Shown: positions 15,227 through 23,200 of the stretch, one piece after another
How positions within the stretch are numbered: position 1 is the stretch's first letter
How the letters are laid out: every line of letters starts with the position of its first letter
Origin: Gemmatimonadaceae bacterium
GTDB taxonomy: Bacteria; Gemmatimonadota; Gemmatimonadetes; Gemmatimonadales; Gemmatimonadaceae
Direction: 5' to 3'
Length of the DNA stretch: 32,187 nucleotides
NCBI GenBank assembly: GCA_013816855.1
Contig: JACDDT010000020.1
Span: forward strand, 4,736-36,922
Position numbers and translations under genes: made by a program
Notes under the pieces: generated by a model
The model's input: the letters and a program-made list of their open reading frames with translations, nothing else
The model's database searches: none
What the model was told of the DNA's origin: nothing

Positions 15227-15859
15227 TTAGCCGCGGAAATTCTGGAGCGCTTCCTCGAATTTCTCAAAGAAATGCCCGACGTCGACCCCGTCTACCACCG
15301 AATGGTGGACTTCGACACCAACTGGCATCGGCCAGCGATTGCCGTCCCTCACACATTTTCCGAATACCACTCTAGGAACTGAATCGGATACGGCGTCGAG
15401 TGCGTTCGTGAACGAGGTGAAGCGCACCCATGGAATCGTCGAGTGATAGATGAGATTGTCGTCCGGGTGCGAGACGACGAGTGGCTTCACTTTCTTCGCT
15501 TCGGCGACGGCGATCTCTCCTGCCGCCTCGAATGTCTTGTAGTCGGGGGCCGGGTCGAATCGCACGAACCCAAAGGTGTTATCCGTGCGAAGCACTGTCG
15601 GCGTAATCGAAACCTGATCGTGAACCCACGCCGTGTCGCCGCGGACGCGAGTGCGGAAGGCCTCGATCTCATTGCAGACCTTGAGCGCGAGGTACACGGT
15701 TGCGAGAAAGAAGGACGGCCCGCCGGAGGCGCTGCAGAGTTCGCGCGTCGCGCCGGCATCGACGTCCGCGGTGAGGCTGAAGAAGGGATTCGCGAAATTC
15801 TTGTATAGCTGAAAGTGTTCGCGCCGCTTCCAGGTATCGATGTCGATGCTGTGGCCCAT
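15227..15859 (-). CDS. Chloramphenicol acetyltransferase-like (CatA fold) acetyltransferase
   Basis: A 210-aa protein of the trimeric chloramphenicol acetyltransferase family, close to the usual 213-220 aa. It starts MGHSIDIDTWKRREHFQLYK, matching the family N-terminus (WxRxxxFxxY). The C-terminal HHSVVDGVDVGHFF contains the catalytic His (second His, about 186) in the HHxxxDG signature. It transfers acetyl from acetyl-CoA to a hydroxyl; chromosomal members of such lineages are often not proven resistance genes, so the acceptor is left open. The frame is open to a GTG at 15946, but the extra residues have no family match. The start is 112 nt from the divergent M1 peptidase. Confidence 0.86.
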   Translation of the reverse strand: MGHSIDIDTWKRREHFQLYKNFANPFFSLTADVDAGATRELCSASGGPSFFLATVYLALKVCNEIEAFRTRVRGDTAWVHDQVSITPTVLRTDNTFGFVRFDPAPDYKTFEAAGEIAVAEAKKVKPLVVSHPDDNLIYHSTIPWVRFTSFTNALDAVSDSVPRVVFGKCVRDGNRWPMPVGVEVHHSVVDGVDVGHFFEKFEEALQNFRG

Positions 15860-15970
15860 TGACGGCAAAGTTCGGGCAAGTTGCAGGGATAGGTCAAGCG
15901 CGGTGCTCTGCAACCCTTCTTCAACCCGGCTAATGTTCAGCGGCACCCACCACCTTTGCGTAAGACAAAG

Positions 15971-17971
15971 ATGAAGAATTTTCTCCGCATTCTGCCCTTT
16001 GCCGCTGCGGCAGCGCTGGCGTCCCCGATCTCGGCACAGACCGCGGCGCCAACTCCCGGTCGGGCAATTCGCCGCACAATTCCCATCACGAACGCGATTC
16101 GCTACGCGATGAAAGCCGGTACGCGCGACTCTTCCGGGCGACCCGGCTCGAAGTACTGGCAGATGCGGACCGACTATACAATCTCGACCAGGCTCGACGT
16201 CCCTCGTTCGACCGTGAGCGGGCGAGAGCGCGTCATCATCCGCAACAACAGCGACTCCGTGCTGAGCTCCGTCGTGCTGCGCCTGGATCAGAATCTGTTT
16301 CGCGGAACTATCGTCCGCGCCAGTGCCGTGCAGGAGGTCACCGCCGGGCTCGAGCTTACCAAGCTCGTTCTCAATGGGGAGACGATCGATCTCGCGAGCA
16401 GTGTCACCGCTCCAATCCCCGGGAGCACGCGCCGCACCCCCTCAATCGCCGACGTCATCAAGGGCACTTCGGCAAAATTCAATCTTGCCACGCCCATTCC
16501 CGCGAAAGGCACAGGTACGATGGAAGCCGAGTGGAACTTTCGCGTTCCGCTTTATCCATCCGGCGCGCGCGGGGACAGGCTCGGCCGCTGGGGGGACAGT
16601 CTCTATCAGGTCGCCCAGTGGTATCCCCGGCTCGCCGTCTACGACGATCTCCGCGGCTGGGACACCGAACCATACTTAAATGGCTCGGAGTTCTACAACA
16701 ACTTCGGGAGCTTCGACGTCACTATCGACGTGCCCGGTGGCTGGTTGGTCGGCGCGACGGGTGTGCTCCAGAATCCCGCAGACGTTCTTACGCCGTCGGC
16801 GAGAGAAAAACTCGCTCATCTCCGCCCTGATTCATCGATGAACATCGTGTCCGCTACAGAACGCGGGCCGGGTAAATCAACTGCGTTCGGCGACCGCCTC
16901 GTCTGGCATTTCGTCGCGGATAGCGTCGCCGATTTTGCGTGGGGCGCGTCGAGCAATTTCGTTTGGGACGCCGATCTTGCCGTGATACCGGGACGACCTC
17001 CCGTGCCGGTACACTTTTTCTATCTACCGGGAAACGCGCAGCGCTATGCGACTGGAGTCAGTCTCGCTACGCACGCGCTCGAATTCTATTCCAAGCTATG
17101 GATGCCATATGCTTTCCCGCAGCTCACCGCAGTGGACGGTCCGGAAAACGGAATGGAATATCCGATGTTCATTATGTCGAGCTCTGGTGCGGCCGATCAT
17201 GAAGCCGGTCATCAATGGTGGCCGATGACAGTGGGCGTGAACGAGACCTGGTACCCGTTCATGGACGAGGGCTTCAACAATTTCATGAACGCGTTGTCGC
17301 GAGCCGATCGCGATCATAAGAAAGCGAGCCTCGACAGCCTCGGGCAGTCGTACGGAAAGTTCAGCGGCGATGAGCGCGAAGCGCCGCTAATGTGGAATGC
17401 GAATTACGGCGGACCGAAGTACTCCTTTCAGGCGTACTCCAAAGCGGGGATGATGCTCTCCATGCTCGGCGGCATCGTCGGCGACTCGGTGATGCTCGGC
17501 GCGATGAGCGAATACGCGAAGACTTGGAGTTTCAAGCATCCATCGCCGTGGGATTACGCGTTCTTCATGAGCAACGCGCTGCACCGCGACCTCGGCTGGC
17601 TCTGGTACTACTGGCTGTTCACGACAGAATCGGTCGACGGGTCGATCCAAAACGTCGTAACGCGCGGGAACCGGACGATCGTGACAGTGCGCCAGGATGG
17701 TGAGATGCCGTCGCCAGTTGTTCTCAAGGTGGATCTGAGCGGCAAGCGTGTGGCGCAGAAACTTCCGGCGAACGTTCGCATGCTCGGCGATTCGGCGGCG
17801 CTCGTTACTTATCCCGTCGATGTATGGTTTTCGGGGAAGCGGACTTTTGACGCGGTGCTGGATTTCGGTGGACGAAAAATTTCGAAGATCACGCTCGACC
17901 CGGGGAAGCGATTTCCGGATCGAGACCCGAGTGACAATGAGTGGCCGAGGGCTATGCCGACGGTTCGCTAG
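15971..17971 (+). CDS. Exported M1 family (gluzincin) aminopeptidase-like metallopeptidase
   Basis: A 666-aa protein with signal peptide MKNFLRILPFAAAAALASPISAQ. The catalytic block has a GMEYP segment in place of the GAMEN exopeptidase motif. HEAGHQWW (His410, Glu411, His414) is followed 19 residues later by Glu433 in FMDEGFNNF, giving HExxH-x18-E as in M1 peptidases. The N-terminal part is the beta-rich saddle domain (DYTISTRLDVPRSTVSGRER). It probably trims peptides in the periplasm, like the M16 enzyme transcribed away from it. A TTG at 15956 is possible, but ATG 15971 is preferred. Its last 4 bases overlap the convergent DUF1761 gene. Confidence 0.92.
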   Translation: MKNFLRILPFAAAAALASPISAQTAAPTPGRAIRRTIPITNAIRYAMKAGTRDSSGRPGSKYWQMRTDYTISTRLDVPRSTVSGRERVIIRNNSDSVLSSVVLRLDQNLFRGTIVRASAVQEVTAGLELTKLVLNGETIDLASSVTAPIPGSTRRTPSIADVIKGTSAKFNLATPIPAKGTGTMEAEWNFRVPLYPSGARGDRLGRWGDSLYQVAQWYPRLAVYDDLRGWDTEPYLNGSEFYNNFGSFDVTIDVPGGWLVGATGVLQNPADVLTPSAREKLAHLRPDSSMNIVSATERGPGKSTAFGDRLVWHFVADSVADFAWGASSNFVWDADLAVIPGRPPVPVHFFYLPGNAQRYATGVSLATHALEFYSKLWMPYAFPQLTAVDGPENGMEYPMFIMSSSGAADHEAGHQWWPMTVGVNETWYPFMDEGFNNFMNALSRADRDHKKASLDSLGQSYGKFSGDEREAPLMWNANYGGPKYSFQAYSKAGMMLSMLGGIVGDSVMLGAMSEYAKTWSFKHPSPWDYAFFMSNALHRDLGWLWYYWLFTTESVDGSIQNVVTRGNRTIVTVRQDGEMPSPVVLKVDLSGKRVAQKLPANVRMLGDSAALVTYPVDVWFSGKRTFDAVLDFGGRKISKITLDPGKRFPDRDPSDNEWPRAMPTVR

Positions 17972-18390
17972 ACCCACGCTCCGATGATCGCGCCCGCGAG
18001 CACGAACGCCACCAAGTTGTAGAGCGAATCGATCAGCCAGAGCTGCTTCGGCTTCATTGAGAACAGCGCCGTCGCATAGCTCGTCGGCGCGGCGAATCCG
18101 AGCCAGGCGAGGGCGCCGACGTGCGCGCCGATCAGCGCCGACTGGCGACCCATGTGCGACATGAACGCCGCGAGCACATAGGCGGTGAGCAGCCCGGAGA
18201 GGAAAGCGCCGAGGTACATGAGAGGCATATTCGAGCCGGCCGCGTCCGCTTTCATCTGATCCATCGTTTTACCCTGAAGCGCGACCCACTTTTTCGAGAA
18301 CAAGACGGGCGAGTACCAGAGTCCACCGAGCATGAAGATGACCAACCCGGCGGCGAGTACTGCGAGATAATTCACTTGCGGCATCATCAT
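17968..18390 (-). CDS. DUF1761 membrane protein
   Basis: A 140-aa integral membrane protein with four hydrophobic helices. The N-terminal VNYLAVLAAGLVIFMLGGLWYSPVLFSKKW is the DUF1761 hallmark (GxxWYSPxxFxKxW). The function of the family is not known. ATG codons at 18390, 18387 and 18384 follow one another; AGGGG lies upstream. It converges on the M1 peptidase gene with a 4-bp overlap. Confidence 0.87.
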   Translation of the reverse strand: MMMPQVNYLAVLAAGLVIFMLGGLWYSPVLFSKKWVALQGKTMDQMKADAAGSNMPLMYLGAFLSGLLTAYVLAAFMSHMGRQSALIGAHVGALAWLGFAAPTSYATALFSMKPKQLWLIDSLYNLVAFVLAGAIIGAWV

Positions 18391-18561
18391 TGTCGTGAGC
18401 CCCTAAACGTGAGTGAAACTTCGGCAACGCCGGCGAATGTAGGGGACGAGCGGGCATCGTCCAAGTGCCTCATTTTCCTACTGCGTCCAACAGTGATCTA
18501 AGTTCGCGGTTCGGCCGCCGGAAATCTCCCGATCGAGATAATTGCGACTCTGATGCGTTGC

Positions 18562-18867
18562 TTACTTCGGAGCCTCCAATGAGGGTCCTTCGGTAACAAC
18601 GATGCGCGCGTCCGAGCACGACTGGCGAATGTGTTTCGCCTCGGCGTACTCAGGAGAATTCCACCAGCGTCGCGCAGCATCCGCCGACGGGAACTCGAGA
18701 ACGACGAGACGCTCGCGTTTGAATTTTCCCTCGAGCGCCTCGACCGAGCCGCCTCGCGCCGCGTACCGCCCACCGTACTTGAAGATCGAAGCTGGGGCAA
18801 GCTCCTTGTAGCGCTCGTAGGTCACTGGATCGTGGATGGTGATTTCAGCGATGACGTAGGTCGGCAT
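18562..18867 (-). CDS. DUF1330 protein
   Basis: A 101-aa small soluble protein of the DUF1330 family (ferredoxin-like dimeric alpha/beta-barrel fold). MPTYVIAEITIHDPVTYERY and the GGRYAARGG and VVLEFPSADAARRWWNSPEY segments are typical. The biochemical role is unknown. A clear AGGAG precedes the ATG by 6 nt. It lies 18 nt after the four-TM membrane gene (18886-19428), so the two are probably co-transcribed. Confidence 0.9.
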   Translation of the reverse strand: MPTYVIAEITIHDPVTYERYKELAPASIFKYGGRYAARGGSVEALEGKFKRERLVVLEFPSADAARRWWNSPEYAEAKHIRQSCSDARIVVTEGPSLEAPK

Positions 18868-18885
18868 TTGCTGCTCCTAGGGAGT

Positions 18886-19428
18886 CTAAGCGGGTGGACT
18901 CGTGCCGACCGCGGCCGGCTCAGGAGTTACCGCCGCCGGTCGCACGATCGACGCGACCATTGGTAAACCGACGAAAGGGAAATGTCCGATGAGCTGAACC
19001 CACCACCGTGTTGTGATATTTGGCGGGCGGTGCGCCAGCAGCGGTATCACGATCAGCGACATGAAGAGCCAAATGAAGGGTCCGTACAGAGCGGCGATCT
19101 TAAACACGCCATACGGCGACGCGGCAGTCCGGCGCAAAGAGCGCGACCGCGTGAACAAGAACACGAAAACCGCCGACCACGTGAATGCGACTCCAAAGTG
19201 GAGGAGCATGCCGAGGATCTCGGTGCGGACTCCACCGTTGAGCGCTTCCTTCCCGAGCGGCACTGACGCGACGCCCTGCCACAGCCGCATCGCCGTCGAG
19301 TTGTAAAAAAATATGCTGAGCACCGTTGCGAACAGCCCGTCGCTGATCCCGGTGAGCAGCCCGGCGCGAATCCACCGGCCAAGCGCATCGCCCGGCTCGA
19401 GGGGCTCAACCATTCTCTCAATTACCAT
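18886..19428 (-). CDS. Hypothetical four-TM membrane protein
   Basis: A 180-aa membrane protein not assigned to a named family. Four hydrophobic segments are seen: near GLLTGISDGLFATVLSIFF, ILGMLLHFGVAFTWSAVFVF, AALYGPFIWLFMSLIVIPLL and GHFPFVGLPMVASIV. Conserved-looking His residues lie inside or beside membrane segments. The start at ATG 19428 has GAGG upstream; the frame extends to 19779, but that part is antisense to the GlsB-like gene and reads as non-protein. It is divergent from the GlsB-like gene and 18 nt before DUF1330. Confidence 0.75.
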   Translation of the reverse strand: MVIERMVEPLEPGDALGRWIRAGLLTGISDGLFATVLSIFFYNSTAMRLWQGVASVPLGKEALNGGVRTEILGMLLHFGVAFTWSAVFVFLFTRSRSLRRTAASPYGVFKIAALYGPFIWLFMSLIVIPLLAHRPPNITTRWWVQLIGHFPFVGLPMVASIVRPAAVTPEPAAVGTSPPA

Positions 19429-19543
19429 TGGGAGCCTCTTATCGGGCTGATGGGTCGTCCTGCGTTCGCGAAGAATCGTATATTGGCTCACGCAATCGCC
19501 GGCCGCGAGATAGCCGGAAAAGACAATCTTCTCAGGAGCTGCA

Positions 19544-19804
19544 ATGGACCTCGTCACCTGGATCGTAGTTGGCCTCGTAGCCGGCCTTCTCGCCTCGCTC
19601 GTAATGGGCGGAACCGGATTTGGCTTACTCGGCGACATCATTATCGGAATCGTGGGCGCATTCATCGGTGGATGGGTCTTCCGCCAATTGGGAGTCTCCG
19701 TACCGTTGGGCGGCATCGCCGGGACGATTTTTGTCGCCTTCATCGGCGCCGTGATTTTGCTCTTCATTTTGCGCCTCATCAGGTCGCGCGGGCGCCGAGT
19801 CTAG
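19544..19804 (+). CDS. GlsB/YeaQ/YmgE family small membrane protein
   Basis: An 86-aa protein with three hydrophobic, glycine-rich helices ([54 protein letters not shown]). This is the transglycosylase-associated/GlsB family, commonly linked to envelope or general stress. AGGAG precedes the ATG by about 5 nt. It is followed after 13 nt by the carboxyltransferase gene and may be read through into it. Confidence 0.9.
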   Translation: MDLVTWIVVGLVAGLLASLVMGGTGFGLLGDIIIGIVGAFIGGWVFRQLGVSVPLGGIAGTIFVAFIGAVILLFILRLIRSRGRRV

Positions 19805-19817
19805 CGGAGGCAGTTGC

Positions 19818-21368
19818 GTGACGATGAGAGACAAGCTCGATCTTCTCTCCCGGCGCCGCGCAGAAGCGGAGCAGGGAGGAGGAGAGGCGCGCGTGAAAGC
19901 GCAACATGCGAAGGGAAAGCTTTCCGCGCGCGAGCGGCTCGACCTGCTTCTCGATGAGGGCACGTTCGTCGAGCTCGACCGATTCGTCGTCCACAGGTCC
20001 ACCGATTTCGGACTCGACGAGCAGAAGATTTACGGCGACGGCGTCGTCACCGGGCATGGACGCGTCGACGGGCGGCTGGTTTACGTCTTCTCACAGGACT
20101 TCACCGTCTTCGGGGGATCCCTCTCGGAAACCTTCGCGGAAAAGATTTGCAAGGTGATGGACCTGGCCGTTCGCAACGGCGCACCGGTCGTCGGCCTCAA
20201 TGACTCCGGTGGCGCGCGCATTCAGGAAGGCGTGGTCTCACTGGGAGGCTACGCCGAGATTTTTCTCCGCAACACGCTTGCATCCGGAGTAGTTCCGCAG
20301 ATCTCGGCGATCCTCGGGCCGTGCGCCGGCGGGGCGGTTTACTCGCCGGCGATCACCGACTTCACGTACATGGTGCGCGGATCGTCCTACATGTTCGTCA
20401 CCGGTCCCAACGTCGTGAAGACAGTCACTCACGAAGACGTGACGATGGAAGCTCTCGGCGGAGCGGACACGCACGCGGCGACGTCCGGCGTAGCGCACTT
20501 CGCCTGCGATTCCGAACCGCAGTGCATTCAGGAGATTCGCGATCTCTTCCGCTTTATCCCGTCGAACAATCTCGACACGCCGCCGCGCGGCAGCGCGACG
20601 GACCCGCGCGACCGCCGGGACGAAGCACTGCTCGACATAGTGCCGGACAACGCGAACAAGCCGTACGACATGCACGAGGTGATCAAGCGCATCGTCGACG
20701 ATGGCGAGTATTACGAAGTCCATCGCGACTACGCGCAGAATATCATCTGCGGATTCGCGCACATCGGCGGATTCAGCGTGGGCATTGTAGCCAATCAGCC
20801 CGCGGTGCTGGCGGGCGTTCTCGACATCAACGCATCTACGAAGGCGGCGCGCTTCATCAGGTTTTGCGATGCGTTCAACATTCCGATTGTGACGTTTGAA
20901 GACGTCCCCGGATTTCTACCCGGCGTAGCGCAGGAGCACGGCGGCATCATCAAGCACGGCGCGAAGCTTCTCTACGCTTACTGCGAGGCGACGGTGCCGA
21001 AGCTGACCGTCATCACCCGCAAGGCGTACGGCGGCGCCTACGACGTCATGAGCTCGAAGCACATTCGAGGCGACTTCAACGTTGCCTGGCCGACGGCCGA
21101 GATCGCGGTGATGGGGCCGAAAGGGGCGGTGGAGATTCTGTTCAAGAAAGAGATCGCGGAAAGCGAGGATCCGCAAAAAGCGACGGATGCGAAGATCGAA
21201 GAGTATCGCGAGAAATTTGCTCACCCGTATATCGCCGCGGCGCGCGGCTACCTCGACGACATCATCGATCCGCGCGATACCCGGCCGATGCTGATCGACG
21301 CGCTTGAGACGCTGCAGAATAAGAGGGACAGGAACCCGGCGAAGAAGCACGGAAATATTCCACTGTGA
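19818..21368 (+). CDS. Acyl-CoA carboxylase carboxyltransferase (beta) subunit, PccB-like
   Basis: A 516-aa carboxyltransferase of the propionyl-/methylcrotonyl-/acetyl-CoA carboxylase beta family. It moves CO2 from carboxybiotin to an acyl-CoA, most likely propionyl-CoA (judged from overall resemblance only). Two crotonase-like halves are visible: the first with [13 protein letters not shown] and [18 protein letters not shown], the second with [29 protein letters not shown] and [16 protein letters not shown]. The GTG start (19818) has GGAGG 7 nt upstream. The biotin carboxylase and carrier subunits lie 1.8 kb further on the same strand. The interval holds the inverted-repeat cassette and two genes on the other strand. 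Confidence 0.93.
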   Translation: MTMRDKLDLLSRRRAEAEQGGGEARVKAQHAKGKLSARERLDLLLDEGTFVELDRFVVHRSTDFGLDEQKIYGDGVVTGHGRVDGRLVYVFSQDFTVFGGSLSETFAEKICKVMDLAVRNGAPVVGLNDSGGARIQEGVVSLGGYAEIFLRNTLASGVVPQISAILGPCAGGAVYSPAITDFTYMVRGSSYMFVTGPNVVKTVTHEDVTMEALGGADTHAATSGVAHFACDSEPQCIQEIRDLFRFIPSNNLDTPPRGSATDPRDRRDEALLDIVPDNANKPYDMHEVIKRIVDDGEYYEVHRDYAQNIICGFAHIGGFSVGIVANQPAVLAGVLDINASTKAARFIRFCDAFNIPIVTFEDVPGFLPGVAQEHGGIIKHGAKLLYAYCEATVPKLTVITRKAYGGAYDVMSSKHIRGDFNVAWPTAEIAVMGPKGAVEILFKKEIAESEDPQKATDAKIEEYREKFAHPYIAAARGYLDDIIDPRDTRPMLIDALETLQNKRDRNPAKKHGNIPL

Positions 21369-21382
21369 CTTCAACTACCACC

Positions 21383-21427
21383 TAAGAACTACCGGCCGGG
21401 GGCCGTGGGCGGAGCGGCTGGGGGCTT
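21383..21427 (+). repeat. Left inverted repeat of the four-helix cassette
   Basis: A 45-bp GC-rich repeat starting taagaactaccggcc and ending in gggggctt. It is the partner of 21884-21928 in opposite orientation, and its core is shared with both ends of 26452-26749. Confidence 0.88.
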
Positions 21428-21487
21428 CGGGCGAAACGCGGAAGGATTCGATGCACGGTGGACCGGCGCGCCGTTGAGCTTTACTGG

Positions 21488-21922
21488 ATGCAGGATTTCA
21501 AGAAGCTCTTCGTCTGGCAGAAAGCACACGCGCTTTCGTTAGGTGTTCACCGCGCGACGAGCAGAATGCGTCGCTCGGAATTATTCTCCCTCCGCAGCCA
21601 AACGTTCCGCGCTGCGATGTCAATCTCGGCGAACATTGCGGAAGGACGCCGCCAAGCGACGGACAAGCAGTTCGGGCGGTTCTTGGGCTACGCGCTCAAT
21701 TCTGCGTCCGAGCTAGAGCATCACCTGATAGTTGCGCGCGATCTAGGCGCCATCGGATCGAATGAATTCAATGCTCTTGCCGGCGAAACGATTCGCGTGC
21801 GCAAGATGCTATTCGCACTAATCCGACGTCTGTCCTCAGCGGCACAATCCCCGAACATCGATCCCAACGTTCAAGCGGGCACCAAGCCCCCGGCCGGGCC
21901 GCCCATAGCCCCCGGCCGGTAG
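21488..21922 (+). CDS. Four-helix bundle protein (S23 / 23S rRNA intervening-sequence protein family)
   Basis: A 144-aa protein of the S23/IVP four-helix-bundle family, known from open frames inside 23S rRNA intervening sequences and related in fold to the Avd proteins of diversity-generating retroelements. MQDFKKLFVWQKAHALSLGV is the family's helix 1. SISANIAEGRRQ (45-56) and LNSASELEHHLIVARDLG are its two hallmark segments. No catalytic residues are known for the family, and a nucleic-acid or scaffold role is presumed. It starts at ATG 21488; a GTG at 21458 is less likely. Residues 133-144 (KPPAGPPIAPGR) and the TAG are encoded by the right inverted repeat, so gene and repeat evolved together. 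It is not inside an rRNA gene here. Confidence 0.9.
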   Translation: MQDFKKLFVWQKAHALSLGVHRATSRMRRSELFSLRSQTFRAAMSISANIAEGRRQATDKQFGRFLGYALNSASELEHHLIVARDLGAIGSNEFNALAGETIRVRKMLFALIRRLSSAAQSPNIDPNVQAGTKPPAGPPIAPGR

Positions 21923-21928
21923 TTCTTA
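21884..21928 (-). repeat. Right inverted repeat of the four-helix cassette
   Basis: The reverse complement of the left repeat with about five mismatches. It encodes the last 12 residues and stop of the four-helix-bundle gene on the plus strand and ends 14 nt from the stop of convergent msrA. Confidence 0.88.
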
Positions 21929-21942
21929 TTTCATCGTTTCCC

Positions 21943-22635
21943 TTATTTCGCCGCAGCCTCACTGTACAGCGCCGGCAAAATCCGCTTGAGGTGCGTCAGT
22001 TTCGGCGCATCGTTGATCACGATGTACGGCTGGTACGGATGCAGCGCGAGGTAATTCTGATGGTACGCCTCGGCCAATGAGTAGTTGCTCAGCTTCGACA
22101 CCTCGGTCACAATCGGCTTCCTGAATGTCTTCGCGTTCGTCAGCTGCTTGATGTACGCCGCGGCGAGCTGCTTCTGCTGATCGTTCACGTAGAAAACGGC
22201 GGAACGATACTGGCTTCCGACATCGGGGCCCTGACGATTGAGCTCCGTCGGGTCGTGCGACGCGAAGAAAACCTGAAGCAGCTGCGCGTATGTCACCTGC
22301 GACGGATCGTAGACGACTCGCACCGCTTCCGCATGGCCGGTCGTACCTGTCGACACTTCCTCGTAGCTCGGGTTCACCGGAGTCCCGCCGGCGTATCCCG
22401 AAGTCACTTCCATCACGCCCTTTACATGCTTGAACACGGCGTCGATTCCCCAGAAGCATCCACCGGCGAACACCGCGGTCTCTTTCCCCTTCGTCGGGGA
22501 GAGCTTTGCGTCCACCTCGGCGCGGGGCAGCACGGCGCTGAGATCGCTCGTGTGAGTGGTCGTCTTCGAAACTGCAAACGTTCCGCCCACTGCGGCGGCG
22601 GCGATGGTGAGACCGCGAGCGATGGATCCAATCAT
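21943..22635 (-). CDS. msrA: Peptide-methionine (S)-S-oxide reductase MsrA, exported or membrane-anchored
   Basis: Repairs oxidised methionine (S-sulfoxide) in proteins. The 230-aa protein has the active-site GGCFWG with Cys60, followed by the family segments SGYAGGTPVNPSYEEVSTGTTGHAEAV and FFASHDPTELNRQGPDVGSQYRS. The first 25 residues (RGLTIAAAAVGGTFAVS) form a hydrophobic signal or anchor, so it probably acts in the periplasm. No other cysteine is seen, so recycling would need an external thiol partner instead of an internal resolving Cys. A clean AGGAG sits 6 nt before the ATG. It is convergent with the four-helix cassette. Confidence 0.95.
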   Translation of the reverse strand: MIGSIARGLTIAAAAVGGTFAVSKTTTHTSDLSAVLPRAEVDAKLSPTKGKETAVFAGGCFWGIDAVFKHVKGVMEVTSGYAGGTPVNPSYEEVSTGTTGHAEAVRVVYDPSQVTYAQLLQVFFASHDPTELNRQGPDVGSQYRSAVFYVNDQQKQLAAAYIKQLTNAKTFRKPIVTEVSKLSNYSLAEAYHQNYLALHPYQPYIVINDAPKLTHLKRILPALYSEAAAK

Positions 22636-22757
22636 TTACTGCTCCTGTAAAGAAGGCGTGGCGAACATTGTTGATACCCTCGTTGCACGCTTTCGTTCAC
22701 TAGCTGATCCACGTGCCAATTAGCACGGTCGCCGCGCGCGGAGTCAGGCAAGCCTGC

Positions 22758-23105
22758 TCATCGGCCGCAGAAAGCGCCGGGGCCGGACCCCGAGCAGACG
22801 GCGTCGTAAAGCAGGACACCTCCACCCACCACGACGAAGCCGGTGGCAGCGCCGGAAAGCAGCCTGCTGCCGACAGAGTGGTTGCTGTCCGCGATTACGA
22901 AAAGCACCGCCCCGCCGACTGCGCCGACCAATCCCCAGCGCACCCACCTTGGCATTCCCGAATTCCCGGGGAGAGCCGCCGCAGTCGTCAGGAGCGCGTG
23001 CGGTGCAAGGCGTGGAGCGAAGCCCACTCGCTCAGCGCGCTGGGCGCCGGCGCTTTGCGATGCAGCAAGCGACAGCGCGAGAACTACGGTGAGTATGGTT
23101 TTCAT
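22758..23105 (-). CDS. Hypothetical exported/membrane protein, 115 aa
   Basis: Not recognised. It starts MKTILTVVLALSLAASQSAGAQ, a good signal peptide with cleavage after AGA. The mature part contains two glycine-rich hydrophobic segments (RWGLVGAVGGAVLFVIA and LLSGAATGFVVVGGGVLLYD). It ends with two cysteines (CSGSGPGAFC) that could form a disulfide in the periplasm. GGAG stands 8 nt before ATG 23105. It is divergent from the biotin carboxylase gene, with 95 nt between the starts. Confidence 0.7.
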   Translation of the reverse strand: MKTILTVVLALSLAASQSAGAQRAERVGFAPRLAPHALLTTAAALPGNSGMPRWVRWGLVGAVGGAVLFVIADSNHSVGSRLLSGAATGFVVVGGGVLLYDAVCSGSGPGAFCGR

Positions 23106-23200
23106 CGGCGGGGCTCCGGAGAATTGTCGGACAACGTTGCCGGCCGTTCCTGCGCGGCTAGCTTTCCGAGAGATGACTCCTCCGCACTTCAAAGAGCAAC

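Larger units (their letters stand above)
21383..21928 (+). mobile_element. Inverted-repeat cassette carrying a four-helix-bundle (S23-type) gene
   Basis: A 546-bp unit bounded by 45-bp inverted repeats (21383-21427 and 21884-21928). About 40 of 45 positions match, including the first 22 bases with the core ctaccggccgggggc. It holds a single gene whose 3' end lies inside the right repeat. It begins 14 nt after the carboxyltransferase stop and ends 14 nt before the msrA stop. No target duplication is visible. The element at 26452-26749 has the same ends. There is no recognised transposase, so movement is inferred from the repeated structure. Confidence 0.75.

Noticed and set aside
19429-19779. 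N-terminal extension of the four-TM membrane protein
   Set aside because: The extra 117 codons run antisense through the GlsB-like gene and lack protein-like features; ATG 19428 has a ribosome site.
21388-21925. 23S rRNA intervening sequence as the context for the S23-type gene
   Set aside because: The flanks are the 3' ends of the carboxyltransferase and msrA genes, with no rRNA sequence around the cassette.
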